Source: Clavaria fumosa
Lineage: Eukaryota; Basidiomycota; Agaricomycetes; Agaricales; Clavariaceae
Assembly: GCA_951802425.1 (NCBI GenBank)
Contig: OX637805.1
Location: forward strand, 744,001-808,000
Reading direction: 5' to 3'
Length of the DNA stretch: 64,000 nt
Part shown: positions 29,654 to 41,341 of the stretch, piece by piece
Numbering within the stretch: position 1 is the stretch's first letter
Layout: each line of letters begins with the position of its first letter
Made by a program: the position numbers and the translations under genes
Notes under the pieces: generated by a model
Seen by the model: the letters and a program-made list of their open reading frames with translations, nothing else
Database searches by the model: none
Told to the model about the DNA's origin: nothing

Positions 29654-30374
29654 TAACGTTCATCCGCGCTTCCTGGTCACCTTGACTACAGTCTCTTCTT
29701 GTGTCCGAGATCAGTCACATTTAATGGTTCGTATGCATGTGATGCAGTTGTGGTTGTAGTTCTGTGCCGTCTGCGTCTTGAATGGCCTACCCGGTTCGGG
29801 GCAAACTAAACCCTATCTGTGTGCGGCACACTGCGAAGCTTGCGGTCATCCGTAGAAGTGAATGGTGAGCGCCTCAAATGCGCTGACTTTGAAAGACGGA
29901 AGGACTAGCTGTACGCACTGCACACACAAATTCTCCCTCTTGCAGTCCAGTCCAACGAAGGATGCGGATACTGTCAATATACTGTCAATTGTGTATCAAT
30001 GGTTGTGTATCACTGAATTCAATGACGCCAGCCCCCCTAGTACTATTCCTTAAAAGGAAATTTGGCGGCCCTTGATCGAGCTGGGGTTCATGGGGGTTCG
30101 TGGGTCAGGACACTTATGTAAGATGGGCGACACCAGCCCATCAAGTCCAGCGGGAGTCTTTGTAGACCGTCGCTCTACCGCGAGAAGAGGCCGACCGTTC
30201 ATTTCTGATCAAGGCACCACGGAGACAAACGCTACCTCGATCGACGCTCAGTCCCCGAGACAACCACCTCGCGGCGCTTCCCCCTGCCTCACCGCCCCTT
30301 GCCGTTATCCATCCCCATCGCCCGTCAACGAGTCACCAACCCCCACTTCAAGGACGACGACTCCCAACCCAGCG
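29654..30374. other. Intergenic, possible upstream coding extension at right
   Basis: From 30072 a frame is open into the gene at 30375 and encodes a Pro/Ser/Thr-rich stretch. It could be an N-terminal extension, but paralogues start at the MPD codon. Otherwise nothing recognised. Confidence 0.4.
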
Positions 30375-30776
30375 ATGCCCGACGTCCTCACATACCAGTA
30401 TGGTCAACGGATGGTTTACGTACGTGCTGCGAGAGAATACTCTGTACGTTTACTATGCCCTTCTGTCCCCTGGATGCAACTCAACGCATCATCAACCTCT
30501 GTGCAGGAAGCAGTACGAATCGCCAAATCGGAGTTCTTGGAGCTAGCGAGCTACAGTCCAGACCAAATATCGTTTTGGCTGCATACAGCATCAGCGGCGG
30601 ATGAGTGGGGTCTCGCCAAAATCAGCCCAATGGTGTGGGGAGAGGTTTTGACGAAACTAGTTCCGTTCCAAACCATCGTCATCAAACTCGAGACCTCCTC
30701 CAATCAGTCAGGAGGCAGCACATCACTCGCCAACCTTCCTCCCCCCCGCCCGCAGCGCGGGACAGCTCATCACTAA
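30375..30776 (+). CDS. Divergent small-family paralogue, 112 aa
   Basis: Exons 30375-30443 and 30507-30776, intron 63 nt after codon 23, the same place as in the three other members. Begins MPDVLTYQYGQRMVYVRA; exon 2 has EAVRIAKSEFLELASYSPDQ, ISFWL and ISPMVWGEVLTKLVPF, aligning with EALRFAQDVFPRL, ISFSI and IAPMAWPSVIAGL of the others. The intron length is a multiple of three without a stop, so the unspliced frame also stays open. No known function. Confidence 0.6.
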   Translation: MPDVLTYQYGQRMVYVRAAREYSVRLLCPSVPWMQLNASSTSVQEAVRIAKSEFLELASYSPDQISFWLHTASAADEWGLAKISPMVWGEVLTKLVPFQTIVIKLETSSNQSGGSTSLANLPPPRPQRGTAHH

Positions 30777-31240
30777 ATCTATGCGGCGGGACGTTGAGTA
30801 AGCGCCCGCTACTTGGAGTAAGCGCCCACGACTGACTCCACGGAATTGCGCAGTGGGCGGGAGCCATGGGACAGTACTATTGTTGGGCGGGCAGCAGCTA
30901 CATACATTTCCTCTTTCCTTCATCACATATTCAACCGTGTACAGTATGTATTCCCCGCTGCCGGTAATCAGCATGCATCTCTCATCAGGCTACAATTAAT
31001 GACTCCTCCTCCTCCGTCCGTTCTCTGATTGCTGCGTTGTTGAACGGAACTATCCGACCACGGATGCAAAACTTTTTGTCTCAAAATATGTGGCTGTGTA
31101 GAATTTAGGTCCAAAAAAAAAAATTAGTAAAATAATAATGATTTTATAATTCTTTTTTCTGACAACCACGATCGGGATGCTATCCTCGTTTCAAGTGGCT
31201 TTACGCTGCTGCGAGCCCTTTCTGCGACGACCATCTCATC
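30777..31240. other. Intergenic, AT-rich promoter of the NAD kinase gene
   Basis: An A/T-rich tract lies near 31110-31160. Nothing else recognised. Confidence 0.45.
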
Positions 31241-32837
31241 ATGGCGTTCCATCTGCTCTCCTTCGGCAGCTCATGTGGCGAGCACACAACCCAAGATGGG
31301 CCTCAACGTGCGTTGTGCAGCCTTTTGGACGCCAATTCTGACTCATACCATTCGATGCTCCATACTAGGAGCCGACACACCTTCACGGATGACATAGAAC
31401 GGCGGTATGGGTCCCTAGCCAAGGACCCTCCAAAATTTATTCTTATCGTGAATAAACTGCGTACACCGCCTGTAATTCAAGCCATCCAAAACTTTCTCGA
31501 GTGCGGGAATCCTCCCTGGTCCACACAACCCTTGTCGGTGACCTATGAGCGCTCTTCTCTGCAGACACATGAAAGAGCGCCACCCAGATGTTCGTGTATT
31601 TCATGAGGACCGTCCAGACATTCCAGCTGGTGCGGCGAAGTGGCGCCCAGGTAAGATTGTTTTCGTTGTCCTGCTTGAACTGCGCCCCAATGCGATGATT
31701 CCGAGCTCTAGGCGCCGATGCCGAGCCCATTGACCTGGTCGTAACGCTCGGCGGAGATGGCACCATTTTGCACGCGTCTTCTTTGTTCAGCGCTGGAGCT
31801 GTGCCACCAGTGCTCAGTTTCTCCATGGGGACACTCGGTTTCTTGTTACCATTTCGTGCGTGACAGTGCCTTTGCTGATTAATAGCCGTCTTATTTCCTT
31901 ACTAAATCGATTCAACAAACAAAAAATTTACATAGACATTGACGATTTTGCCAGGGCGGTGGAGAGCGTCTTTCAGGGCAAGGCTACCGTCCTGAACAGG
32001 ATGCGGCTAGCGTGCTCCTTCTACGATGGGGCGCTGCGAAGGCTCGGCAGAGACGGTGATGGTAAGTCTACTCTCAATGTTGTTAGACTTTTGTCTGACT
32101 GTTGTCTGTGTTCTGGCTATCGCAAAGATTGGCAAGTGATGAATGAAGTCGCGCTTCACAGAGGATCGAGTCCGCACCTCAACACCATTGACATATTCGT
32201 GGACGGCCAGCATCTCACAGAAGCCGTTGTGCGTCTTACGCCGTTTCCGTTTCGTATCCGAATGACAAATATACCACTGTTGCCTTCCAATCTTCATTTC
32301 CCTCAAGTCCGATGGTCTCATCGTCTCGACGCCCACAGGTTCAACGGCCTACTCGCTGTCTGCCGGTGGTCCTATCGTACATCCCTCGCTAAGCGCGTTA
32401 GTACTGACCCCCATATGCCCGCGAAGCCTGTCCTTCCGGCCGCTCGTGTTCCCCAGCTCATCGATCATCACCCTCCGTGTTTGTCTCTTTCTATGTCCTT
32501 CAGGCATGCTCGCTCATACACATCATGCCAACACACGCAGATTGGCGACCGCTCGCGCTCACCCGCGGGCGTCTCGATGGACGGCCGGACGTCCCATGTG
32601 TTGAATGCGGGCGAGTCCGTCACTGTGCAGGCGTCGCCGTTCCCTGTGCCGTGCATCAATCGCTCGTCCGTGCTGGATGACGTCGCTGCGGGGACGGCCC
32701 AGGGAACGGAGGATCGGCAGCATCAGGAGGGCGCAGGCCCAGGAAAGGAGGATGACTGGGTGCGGGATATCAATAACCTGCTGCAGTACAACGCGACGTT
32801 CAGAAGCAAGGCGCTGCTCAGGCTTAGTCGGACGTAA
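31241..32837 (+). CDS. NAD(H) kinase
   Basis: Phosphorylates NAD(H) with ATP to NADP(H). Exons: 31241-31500, 31565-31650, 31712-31855, 31936-32061, 32128-32228, 32308-32478, 32541-32837; introns 61-80 nt; product 394 aa. Family landmarks in order: [34 protein letters not shown] (catalytic GGDGT), [62 protein letters not shown] (nucleotide binding), [16 protein letters not shown], and the C-terminal strand [11 protein letters not shown]. It has no clear mitochondrial presequence, so a cytosolic form is more likely than a Pos5-type mitochondrial one, though the first 60 residues are poorly conserved and the start could differ. Confidence 0.9.
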
Positions 32838-33363
32838 CAGCTCTATGAGTCTATCTTCTCCCCTTCCCCATTTTTGCCTACCCAGCATCATTTCTTTACC
32901 GCCGACTTTCTCTCCGCTGTTACCAAGCGAAGGGATGGTTTGCACGCAGAGTGCTTCCCTACACTATACGTATTACGATGACGCCGACACCACCTTGTAT
33001 ACTATGATCACTGCAAGAGACTGGATTTCACGCGAGAATCAATTCTTCTTGAACACATGGGTTCCAATGTCCAACATTTCCTATTGAGTAATGCTTCACA
33101 TATACATGACACGCTTTGGGGGTATACAACAAGTACGATCAACGATCCAATGCCAATAAACAAAAGGGTATAACTGTGATGGATGTGATGGGTGCAAAAG
33201 TTCATCTGGAGTTGCATGTACCCACAAATCTAGTTGGAACCATGCGGTGCTGGAATACAACCGCACCCGGCACTTCGGGCCTCGGGGAGAAGAGCCGATT
33301 GCACGATGATGCGTTGCGTGCCAATAGATTCTTGGTGGTTTTCAAAGAAGATCTTCCCCGCAT
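32838..33363. other. Convergent intergenic, nothing recognised
   Basis: 3' flanks of the NAD kinase gene and the minus-strand small-family gene. Confidence 0.5.
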
Positions 33364-33837
33364 TTATTTCCTGGTATGACATATCCTTCCAAGCCAGCCT
33401 GACGGCGGCTTGGGGTTGTGCTGCCGTGGGTCGGAATCCTGGTACCGGGGTGGCGGCGCCTCCGGGTCGTCGATGGTTCTTTCGGACACGGGAGGGCGCA
33501 CTTTGATATGGACGAACTGGTATCTCTTCAGGCCGGCGACGACGGAAGGCCATGCCATCGGGGCTATCCGCACGGGCCGCGACTTGCATGGCATTTGGTC
33601 GGACCTCGGACCGGCTACGTTCAGGGTATTGATTGAAAACGAAATGCGCTCGGGTGGGACGTGCTTTAGCCTCGGGAACACGTCTTGGGCGAAGCGGAGA
33701 GCTTCCTGAATGGACGAATGTGTTTAAGCAACGGAAGAACGAGAGGAGGCAAGCGGAGGGAATAGGACCTCATATGATGCAGCGGCGGTCACGTAGACCA
33801 TTTCGCCCTCGAGTTGATAAGTGATTATGTCGGGCAT
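33364..33837 (-). CDS. Small-family paralogue, 136 aa, minus strand
   Basis: Exons 33769-33837 and 33364-33705, intron 63 nt at the conserved position. Start MPDIITYQLEGEMVYVTA; exon 2 EALRFAQDVFPRLKHVPP, then VRIAPMAWPSVVAGLKRYQF, HIKVRPP and a C-terminus HNPKPPSGWLGR shared with the gene at 22243. It is closer to that gene than to the 30375 copy, but sits 11 kb away in opposite orientation. Function unknown. Confidence 0.75.
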
Positions 33838-34251
33838 CGTGGTGCTGATACAGTTGGTGGGATGAGTTGCAAGGATACCGGCGTCAAAAGTGCTCGGGTT
33901 GAAATACCACAAAGCTGTAAACAGTGGCAATGACAACGCATCGCGAGCGGTATGAAAACATTGCTTGACTCGGTGGAAGGGATCTTTCAACCTGTGAAGC
34001 GGTGAGGGCGATGCAATGAATTGTCGCTGAATACAGCTGTTGCTGTTAGATCCTGGATGCGAGACACCAAGTCACACCACTTACCATAAAAGGATGTCTG
34101 TCGGTCCCGCATGAGGCTTTTGGGCAGTTCCAGAAACCGAGTCTCGCTGGACAGCTTCCGCGGATATGGTCCACCGCAGCATTCACACGCAGCGCCAATT
34201 CTCACTCAGTACAATTACAACATGAACGGTATTACGACACCGCGTAATGAA
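33838..34251. other. Intergenic, nothing recognised
   Basis: 5' flank of the minus-strand small-family gene and 3' flank of the Asteroid-like gene. Confidence 0.45.
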
Positions 34252-36815
34252 TCAAGCGTACGTGGTTCCCAACAGTCCAAACGATGATGAGCCCTTGTTC
34301 AGGCGCGGCACTGCAGTCGAGGTAGTCACTGTGACGGGGCCGTCGCGGTTCTGCTTCCTACGCCATTTTTCCTGTGCAAATGAGTCTTTCAGTCCTTGTA
34401 GAGCGATCGGACCCAACATGGTGGCTGAATCGGCTGTGATCCGGGCGTCGTTCAGGCACGCGTGGAATGCTAGCCCGGAGAAGAGACAGCTAGGATTTGG
34501 CACTCGATGAGAGAGCAACAAGACCTGTGAAAGGTGCACGACGGATTCTATCGCCATCAGGATTTGAGCCGTCAGTTGCACGTTCCGATCAATGATGGAA
34601 GGCAGCTCCTGCCCGCGTGCTGGTTCAATTTCCGAGGATGCCCCAAATGATGCGAGGAACGCGTTCGCCTCGCGTCTAGTCCACCGCTCTTTCTCCCGGT
34701 CCTTGCTGCTCCCAGCTTCAATGTATCGCATGTGCATCACACGCACCACCCATCGCAAGGACAACACCGCACCTAGTTGCTCGCCTCGCATCTCTCTGAT
34801 GTTGGGAAAGTCTGACTGCAGGATCCGAACAAGCAGGCCCACGCGCTCATCTTCCGAGCGCAGCGGCACCGGACGTGCGTCTGCCCCCGAGTCATGAATC
34901 GAGATTGTGCGCAAGAGGCTGGAGAGGGAGGACACGTCAACCTTCTCGGCTGCCATGTGGGATCCTCGTCTAACGTATTCAACGATCGTCTTTCTGCGAC
35001 CAGGTTTGTCCGCTTGCAAATTGGACATGGCAGAAGATTGTGCTTGGCTGACCTTCGCCGACGAGTCCTGCGCTATCTGAACCTGCCGCAGAGCATTTTG
35101 CAAAGGCAGCAGAAGCTCCTCGTCATCTTTAGGCACATCATTTGCCTTTTTTTCAAAATTTTCATCTACCTCCTCTTCGCCCGCCTCGTTGTCAGGCAAA
35201 CCTATCGCCTCATCCAAGAGTGCATAGCCCCATACTCTAAGCCTTCTCCCGATGCTTGGCCCGGCACTCTCCAGATCAGGGTGCTCAAGCCCGAGTCGGG
35301 GAAAATAAATGGAGGTGTACAGGAGCTCGAGTAGCTTCTGGGAAAAGTGACCTGTTCGGTACCCTTTGAGATACAATGCACTTAAAGTTGCCCGATGTAC
35401 ATCTCGAGGTTGGGCGTCTTCGGGAACACAGAGTCGAGGGAATAGCGGCACGATGGGACAAGAATCTGCATCATGCAATGCACATAATCCTTGTTTCCAA
35501 GGTTCACTTGGCGCCGCCCTTGTATGCTGCAGGATAGTATACTGTAGCGCAGCATCTCCGACTTTCTCTTTAATAAGGTTTATTTCGTCGGGGCGAAGTC
35601 TAAGCGGAGTATGGATCAACGCGGTAATTGTCCTGTCAATGAGATCCAAGGCATTTAGAGGAACACTTGAAGGAGTATTCCCTTTGGCTGTGTGCGACCG
35701 AGCAGATGCGGAAATGACCGACTCTAAAGTCGACGCGACATGCGCGAATCGCTGCGAGGCCGTCACGCCTCTGACGAAAAAGCAATCCAAGTAAGGTTTC
35801 GAGAAATCATTCCCGGTGAGAGCGCCGACGAGCGGCAGCAGGGTGACAGGTAGACCCAGGTGGTCAGCCAGTGCAGCGGGTTCGTATACGCGGAAAGAGA
35901 GAGACAGATCGTCGGGCGCGCAGTTTGGCGGTATAATGCCCCTACCGAACCGATCAGCGGAGGGAATTACCCGTTTACTCTTCGTCGCCCGCACGACTTG
36001 GAAGCCGTCGACGGGCTCGTCTTCGGCATCCTCCACAGCTGAGGTGGTCCAAATGCATTCCTTCATAGGAATGTAGCCGCGATAGCCCTCAGCGTTGAAA
36101 ATGACAAAGTCGGAGTCGTTGGCGAGGACGTAGCCTTGCACTTTCGCAGCGAGCTCGACGATATATGGGTCGGCTTCTTCATCCGCGAAATGTACTTCGA
36201 CGGCGCCGGTCGACTCGGCCATAGCGAGCAAGACAGAGAGACACGGAACTAGAATGAGAGGCGGGGGGCGGCGCATGTTATTTAGGAAGTGCGGGGTCGA
36301 TCGCGACGCGGAGGAGCTCCTGAAAAACAGGACTGCAGGTTTGATCCTCCCTTCGACGATGCGTGAAATGACAGTCGGGATCTTCGAGGGTGGGGTAGGG
36401 CCTGAACATGATTTGGTCAGAAGTGCGTTAGGTGAGGCCGCTCGGAGCTGACCGTCGAAAACAAAGAATAGGCGCAAGCCCATCATTAGCCATGCTTTCA
36501 AGACATTTTCAGTGCGCCGTGCGAGACCTTGGACGCTAAGATCAATTGAGTCTTCTTAAGCCAATGGTTTAATGAAATGACCTTGGTATTCCCCGCCATA
36601 AACCCATGGAAGGTCTGAGCAGGCATCGAGCTCGTAGAGAAAGCTTGATAAGAAGATACCCGTCAGTGAATTCGAATACCAATACTAGGAACGCAGACAT
36701 ACGACCAGCCATCGACGACCACATTGATAGGCCGAGACTCGGTTGAACGGGTAATACCCTTTGAGAGAATGCGCTGATTTTCGCGCAAGTAAGTCGAGAG
36801 ACCTCGAACACCCAT
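34252..36815 (-). CDS. Asteroid (ASTE1)-like FEN/XPG-family nuclease
   Basis: Relative of the Asteroid proteins, whose N-terminus is an XPG/FEN-type structure-specific nuclease fold. Exons on the minus strand: 36703-36815, 36582-36643, 36453-36527, 34252-36401; introns 59, 54 and 51 nt; product 799 aa. N-domain: MGVRGLSTYLRENQRILSKG, INVVVDGWSFLYELDA, DLPWVYGGEYQ, LRLFFVFDGPTPPSKIPTV; I-domain: VEVHFADEEADPYIVELA, QGYVLANDSDFVIFNAEGY, LTGNDFSKPYLDCFF. The acidic residues of DGW, FDG, ADEEAD and NDSDF fit the metal site. The remaining 500 residues are helical with an acidic patch (EAGEEEVDENFEKKANDV). The 51-nt third intron has no stop, so an unspliced reading adds 17 residues that break FDG-PTPP; splicing is preferred. 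Confidence 0.88.
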
Positions 36816-36919
36816 AGGAAGACTTGCATCCTTGGTATCGGTGAGGGGAAAGCTAATAAAGAAAGAGCTGTGGCGGTGTTGGGAGACATTTAGTGAGATA
36901 ATGCCTCACTTTTGTAACA
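36816..36919. other. Short spacer between Asteroid-like gene and tRNA
   Basis: 5' flank of the minus-strand Asteroid-like gene, immediately before the plus-strand tRNA. Confidence 0.4.
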
Positions 36920-37009
36920 GGCACTTTGGCCGAGTGGTCTAAGGCGCTGGAATCAGGCTGAGGCTCAATCCAGTCTTTCGGGGCGTGGGTTCGAATCCCA
37001 CAGGTGTCA
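36920..37009 (+). tRNA. tRNA-Leu(CAG) with 10-nt intron
   Basis: A complete class II tRNA folds here: acceptor GGCACTT with AGGTGTC and discriminator A at 37009; A-box TGGCCGAGTGG; anticodon stem CTGGA (36947-36951) with TCCAG (36969-36973); anticodon CAG at 36954-36956; a 10-nt intron at 36958-36967 after position 37; long variable arm; T arm with B-box GGTTCGAATCC at 36988-36998. A T-run (ACTTTTTT) follows at once as a Pol III terminator. The long variable arm and CAG anticodon give leucine. Confidence 0.92.
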
Positions 37010-38468
37010 GACTTTTTTGGGAATGTGACCATATCATTACGATTCAGCTAACCATGCCATGCAAATTCATATTACAGTGTAAGCCACTATGTACAGTGTA
37101 AAAGATACGGAGCGTGGCAACCAACTAGCAGAACATCACTTGAGCTTGGCAAGACAGTAGGAATCGTGTCATTAACGGCAAGAGAGCGCCTACTATTTCA
37201 AATTTGGGCGGGGATGTCGTCCTTCGCGACTTGCGGTGATGTGACATAACCTACCTGGTTGTGTAGTGGTGCGAATGGCGAGTTATATTCCTCAATGGTA
37301 GCCTATATGAATAAGTGTTAGCTGCGATTTGCAACGACAGAGGAGATATAGGTGTGGTCTATCAGGTGTCAAAATTGTGGAGCTCGCCCTCGCTATGAGC
37401 TGCGAGGTATACACCATGAAGAAATTCGAAGCCGATCATACATCATGTGAAACCAAGGACGGAATTTGGACTCACTGAAGATATTGTGCATCTCAAATTT
37501 GAGCAAGCGGGTGTCGCCCTCTAAATGCCAGCGACTTCGGAACGTCAATATGGTCTGCAGTAGTGCGCAAGCGCAAGAAACAAAGGTGAGTACTACCGCA
37601 ATGGTAGCCTATGTTAGCAATTTGAAACGACAGAGAAGATGTCGGTGTGGTCCATCAAGAGTCAAAATTGTGGAGCTCGCCCTCGCAATGAGCGAGGCAT
37701 ACCGTCAAAGCCATGGTATAACACGTGTCTCCAAAGACGGAAATTGGACTCACCCAAGGGGTTTGAAGGTAACATTTATGAAGAACTCTGACATTCTTAC
37801 TGAAGGAAAAAATTGACAACAAGCCAGAGCTGCGCCGAATGAGAGTAAGCCCCATTGAGTTGAGAACTCGCAAGTTGAGTCCCAATCGTATCACTGTGAG
37901 CTATGAGCAACGACTTGCCCACATCGCGTCCAACGACAGGATCAAGCGTACAAAAGAGGTGCTCATATCTTCGCACCCCTTACGCTTCTCGAACCTGTCC
38001 TTTCGGCGACGTGTGCGACAGAGTGGCCGAGAATGAACGGGCGACGCTCCAACAAAAGCGAAGCCAGTGCTGTACTTCTCGCCATCCCCACTTCGTAACC
38101 AACGTGCTTAGGGTCGGCCGCTTTCCGGGAGATGACGGGGATATGCTCTGTATCTCCGGGGACTTTCCCCACAGCGTATGATGAGAGCAAGAGCCCTCTG
38201 TACGGAAGCTGCGACAACGATTCTTCAGACGGCGCGAGATGACGGTGAAGAGAAGTTTTACTTTATTTGCGAGTGCTTTATTAAAAAAAGATTACATAAT
38301 ACAAGCCATTACTAAAATAAGAAGTGATGCCGAATGCCGAACATAGCCCTGGCAAAGCTGTACACATGGCCTTCCCGACTCTCGCCTCCGCATCAGACAA
38401 CCAGTCACTTCAGGCTGCGACGAGTACAGGCTGCAAGTCGTTCTTACTCCTGCTAGATTTTTTTTGCG
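37010..38468. other. Intergenic with an imperfect direct repeat
   Basis: No gene recognised. Contains the direct repeat listed at 37293-37754. Confidence 0.5.
37293..37754. repeat. Imperfect direct repeat, two units about 170 nt
   Basis: Units at about 37293-37475 and 37599-37754 share CAATGGTAGCCTAT, ACGACAGAG, GGTGTGGTC.ATCA, the 20-nt TCAAAATTGTGGAGCTCGCC and a GACGGAA.TTGGACTCAC end. They differ by small indels and have no coding frame in common. Confidence 0.7.
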
Positions 38469-39422
38469 ATGACAGCTGAAGTGCTCCGTGATGACGGGAG
38501 TCGTATACCGGCTAGCCCTTCGTATTCGCCCGGCATCCAATTTGTCTTTCTCCCTGAAGGTGAGAGCGCCTCATTCAATGAAACGAAATAATCCTCTAAT
38601 CTGCGCAGATCAACCCCAAGCCATCCCGGATGAGTTTTGCCTCACCTTCTGCCTCCAAAACTCCTCTGGGCGGGCGAACATGCGCTTTCCCAGGTGTCGC
38701 TCCCTCTGTCTTCGCAGGGTGTTTGCACGCGAAGTACGGAACGTTCTAAACTTTCAGGGGCGCACCGACACACAAACCGAGTGCACATCCAAGCTTCCTC
38801 TTCCTCCAGAAGGACAGGCTCGCGAGCCAAACGGCTTTCTATACAATCTGGCGGATGGTACTCTTAGACCTGGGTTACAGCGGGATACCAAGGCAGATGA
38901 GAGATACTGGGAAGAAGGGTATTATCTTTGGTCTTCTTCGAATGTGCATTGCTTGCGAGAGCATTTCTACAACATGTCCCACGATCTCCCCACTCAAGTC
39001 CAGAAGTCAACCGAATTCGAAGCTACGAAGAGAGCATGGAAAGAGTATGAGAGGAAAGGCTCGAAGGACATGGTATTAGTGCCCGCTGTTTGTGACCCGG
39101 GCGTTGACGAAAGGTGTGTCCCTGCCTTTGTGTGTCGCTGAATAGGGCAGTCCTTGACGTCTTTGTCCGTTGCAGGATGTTCAGTAGCCTGTGGAGGGTC
39201 TCTCCATCGTCTCGCTTGCAGCGAGCAGTGACAAGCTATCTCGCTCCCACTCGCACCCTCGTCGGGGTTCTGCGTCGGAGCGCTGAAGATGGCACCCAGC
39301 AACGGTTCGCTAGACGGGTCTGGGAGAAGGCTTGGACTCCGGAGCCCCTCAACCTCATCTCAGCCGTATATTCCAAGATGTCGGAATTATGGAACGTTGA
39401 TCCCTCAGATGAGACAGGATAA
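38469..39422 (+). CDS. Unrecognised protein, 280 aa
   Basis: Exons 38469-38559, 38609-39113 and 39176-39422; introns 49 and 62 nt, phases consistent. Translation starts MTAEVLRDDGSRI and contains FVFLPEDQPQAIPDEFCL, a Trp/Tyr-rich core (ERYWEEGYYLWSSSNVHCLR) and an acidic, Trp-containing end (MSELWNVDPSDETG). I recognise no domain. The good splice phases and aromatic-rich composition argue for a real gene. A 24-nt stretch at about 38691-38714 has GT and AG ends but is too short to be an intron, so the frame is read through. Function unknown. Confidence 0.6.
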
Positions 39423-40390
39423 GTCTGGCGGGAGTAATTGGAGTGGGCTTTGAGGGATGTATACCGCGGTCTTCATTAATTTGAAGAGCCTCTAACCGAC
39501 GTAGATCAGGGACCCCCGAGACATGGGATGTTGTCCTAATGTATCAAGCCAAGTCGTAGACGATGACCATTATAATTCCCTTGCTTGCAAGGGTTCTTGT
39601 ACCCCCATAATTACGCCCCTAACTCATATCGCAAATATATGCAAATGATTACTTAATCTGTTGGAAAGTACAGTGTCAGAAAGTACAGCATCAGACTCCC
39701 ATCGTTCACAACCTATACATCTGCCTTCGTACTGTGTCTGAGTGCTCGCAATGCTCCGTGGTGCAGCCTGTGCACAGGAATGACTATCTGACATTGTCTG
39801 GTACCTCTGTTGTGAGTCTTTGTCATATCTCATATTATGCAAACATACAGCGTCTCATTCAAGTTGCTAGCTTCATTTGCTACCTACGTCTCGGCCACTC
39901 CTCCTACCGCTTCAGACTGCTCTCAAATTACTGTCTCTGAGTGGCTATCCGGTGCTATCTGATATTAGCTGGTCTCACATAATGGTGCATGAGACCAGAG
40001 GCTTTATATGTCATCTTATGTCGCATGTGTTAGCGAACCTAAGCCAGCTGAGTGCAGCCTAGACTCTAATGACATTGCTTTGTGCCCTCTGGCTTCCCAT
40101 TTTGGTAGCCGACATTACCAGTTTTCTTTTCGATTATGCTGTCAAACACAGTCTGTGGTCATTTTTTGGGCTATTGCGAATTGATTCCCTTTGCTCACAA
40201 GCTATGCTATCTGTGATTTGTTGCTCTCAGCTAATGTTGCTTGATTTCTCCTGGTTACGACTGCTTTAGGCTTCATGTCGTATGTTCTAGTGTTTTCAAC
40301 ATTTTTCAGTCTTCAGATGTAAGTCATTTTCTATTTCGTACCTTGGATGAGTATTTGAGTGGCTTCTGTCCTTCGGTGTAGTTGTTCAAG
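39423..40390. other. Intergenic, AT-rich, nothing recognised
   Basis: Short frames only; composition differs from gene-rich parts of the window and resembles decayed mobile DNA. Confidence 0.4.
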
Positions 40391-40675
40391 TCAATCATCT
40401 TCTTCGATTAATTCTGATCTGTGTGTTTTTTTGAATAGATTATCATCAAAATCCCGTAGAAGTCGTATAGTTTCGCAGCCTGAACTGCGTGATAGCGCAA
40501 CATATAAATTGAAAAGGCTTAGTGTTCCTGAAGGTGGAATGTGCGCTTTGACATCTTGAAGTATTAAATCACACTGATAAAAATTGTAGACACTGCAAGT
40601 TCTTTTTCTATCGCTAATTGGCCTGTCCGGTCCACTGAAGCACTTTCTGCTCTTGATGATATGAAAATGAGCCAT
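40391..40675 (-). pseudogene. C-terminal scrap of a PIF1-type helicase
   Basis: The minus-strand frame contains SGTLSLFNLYVALSRSSG and then IRLLRDFDDNLF and ELIEEDD. YVALSRSSG is helicase motif VI as found in PIF1-like helicases carried by Helitron-type and related elements of Agaricomycetes. No upstream helicase motifs are present to the right, where an opposite-strand frame begins. I read it as a remnant of a mobile element. Confidence 0.6.
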
Positions 40676-40954
40676 CGTGTTGTACCCATCCCGGCATACG
40701 ATATCAAGGGGAATCTCATTCCACCCACAAATTATCGAGCAGAGCTTATGGGGGCAATTGTTGAATTATACTTCACATTAACTCATTGGTCAATTGGTGC
40801 AAAGGATAAAGTTCCTGGCTCAGACACATATGTTGCTGATATTTTTTCAATCCGGGTAGTTTCACCTCCGAAAACACTATTACCATCTCCCCATAAATGT
40901 AGGACATCCACTCGTGATCCGATGACTTCTCCTACCAAGAAAGACCGGAAATAA
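40661..40954 (+). CDS. Short ORF of a mobile-element-associated type, function unknown
   Basis: 97-aa frame: MSHRVVPIPAYDIKGNLIPP, MGAIVELYFTLTHWSI, YVADIFSIRVVSPP. From memory, similar IPAYD...GAIVE proteins recur in repeat-rich parts of mushroom genomes, but I cannot name a function. It overlaps the start of the helicase scrap on the other strand. It may be a fragment. Confidence 0.35.
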   Translation: MKMSHRVVPIPAYDIKGNLIPPTNYRAELMGAIVELYFTLTHWSIGAKDKVPGSDTYVADIFSIRVVSPPKTLLPSPHKCRTSTRDPMTSPTKKDRK

Positions 40955-41341
40955 GTGCTTTTTTATATCTATCTTCTCCTTACTATTTATTTAAGAAGAA
41001 AAAAATCATACTATACATATTTATTCATGTACTTCATATTTATTGAATTATTTATTTATTGGAGTACATCATATTTATTGTTACATGAGCTTTTGGGTCT
41101 GATTGTAAGAATGCTCAACTGGGATCTTCCCTTCAACTGATGCAATACATTGTGCAGATTGAGTACTTTGCTCTCCTTGCTCTCCATGATGCAGCTATGA
41201 CCTCAAAAGCCCCATTGGTGGCATGCTGACGGCATCAATGGTGGCAGACCCTTGCACAACGCATCCTCTACCTGCATGGTCTCCACCCTCAAATCCTTCT
41301 TCAGAAATGCCCATCATCAGACACTCCACTTAAAACAACTG
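40955..41341. other. AT-rich spacer
   Basis: Strongly AT-rich near 40960-41090; no gene seen. Confidence 0.4.

Noticed and set aside
38691..38714. 24-nt GT-AG segment as an intron
   Set aside because: Far below a workable intron size; the frame stays open without removing it.
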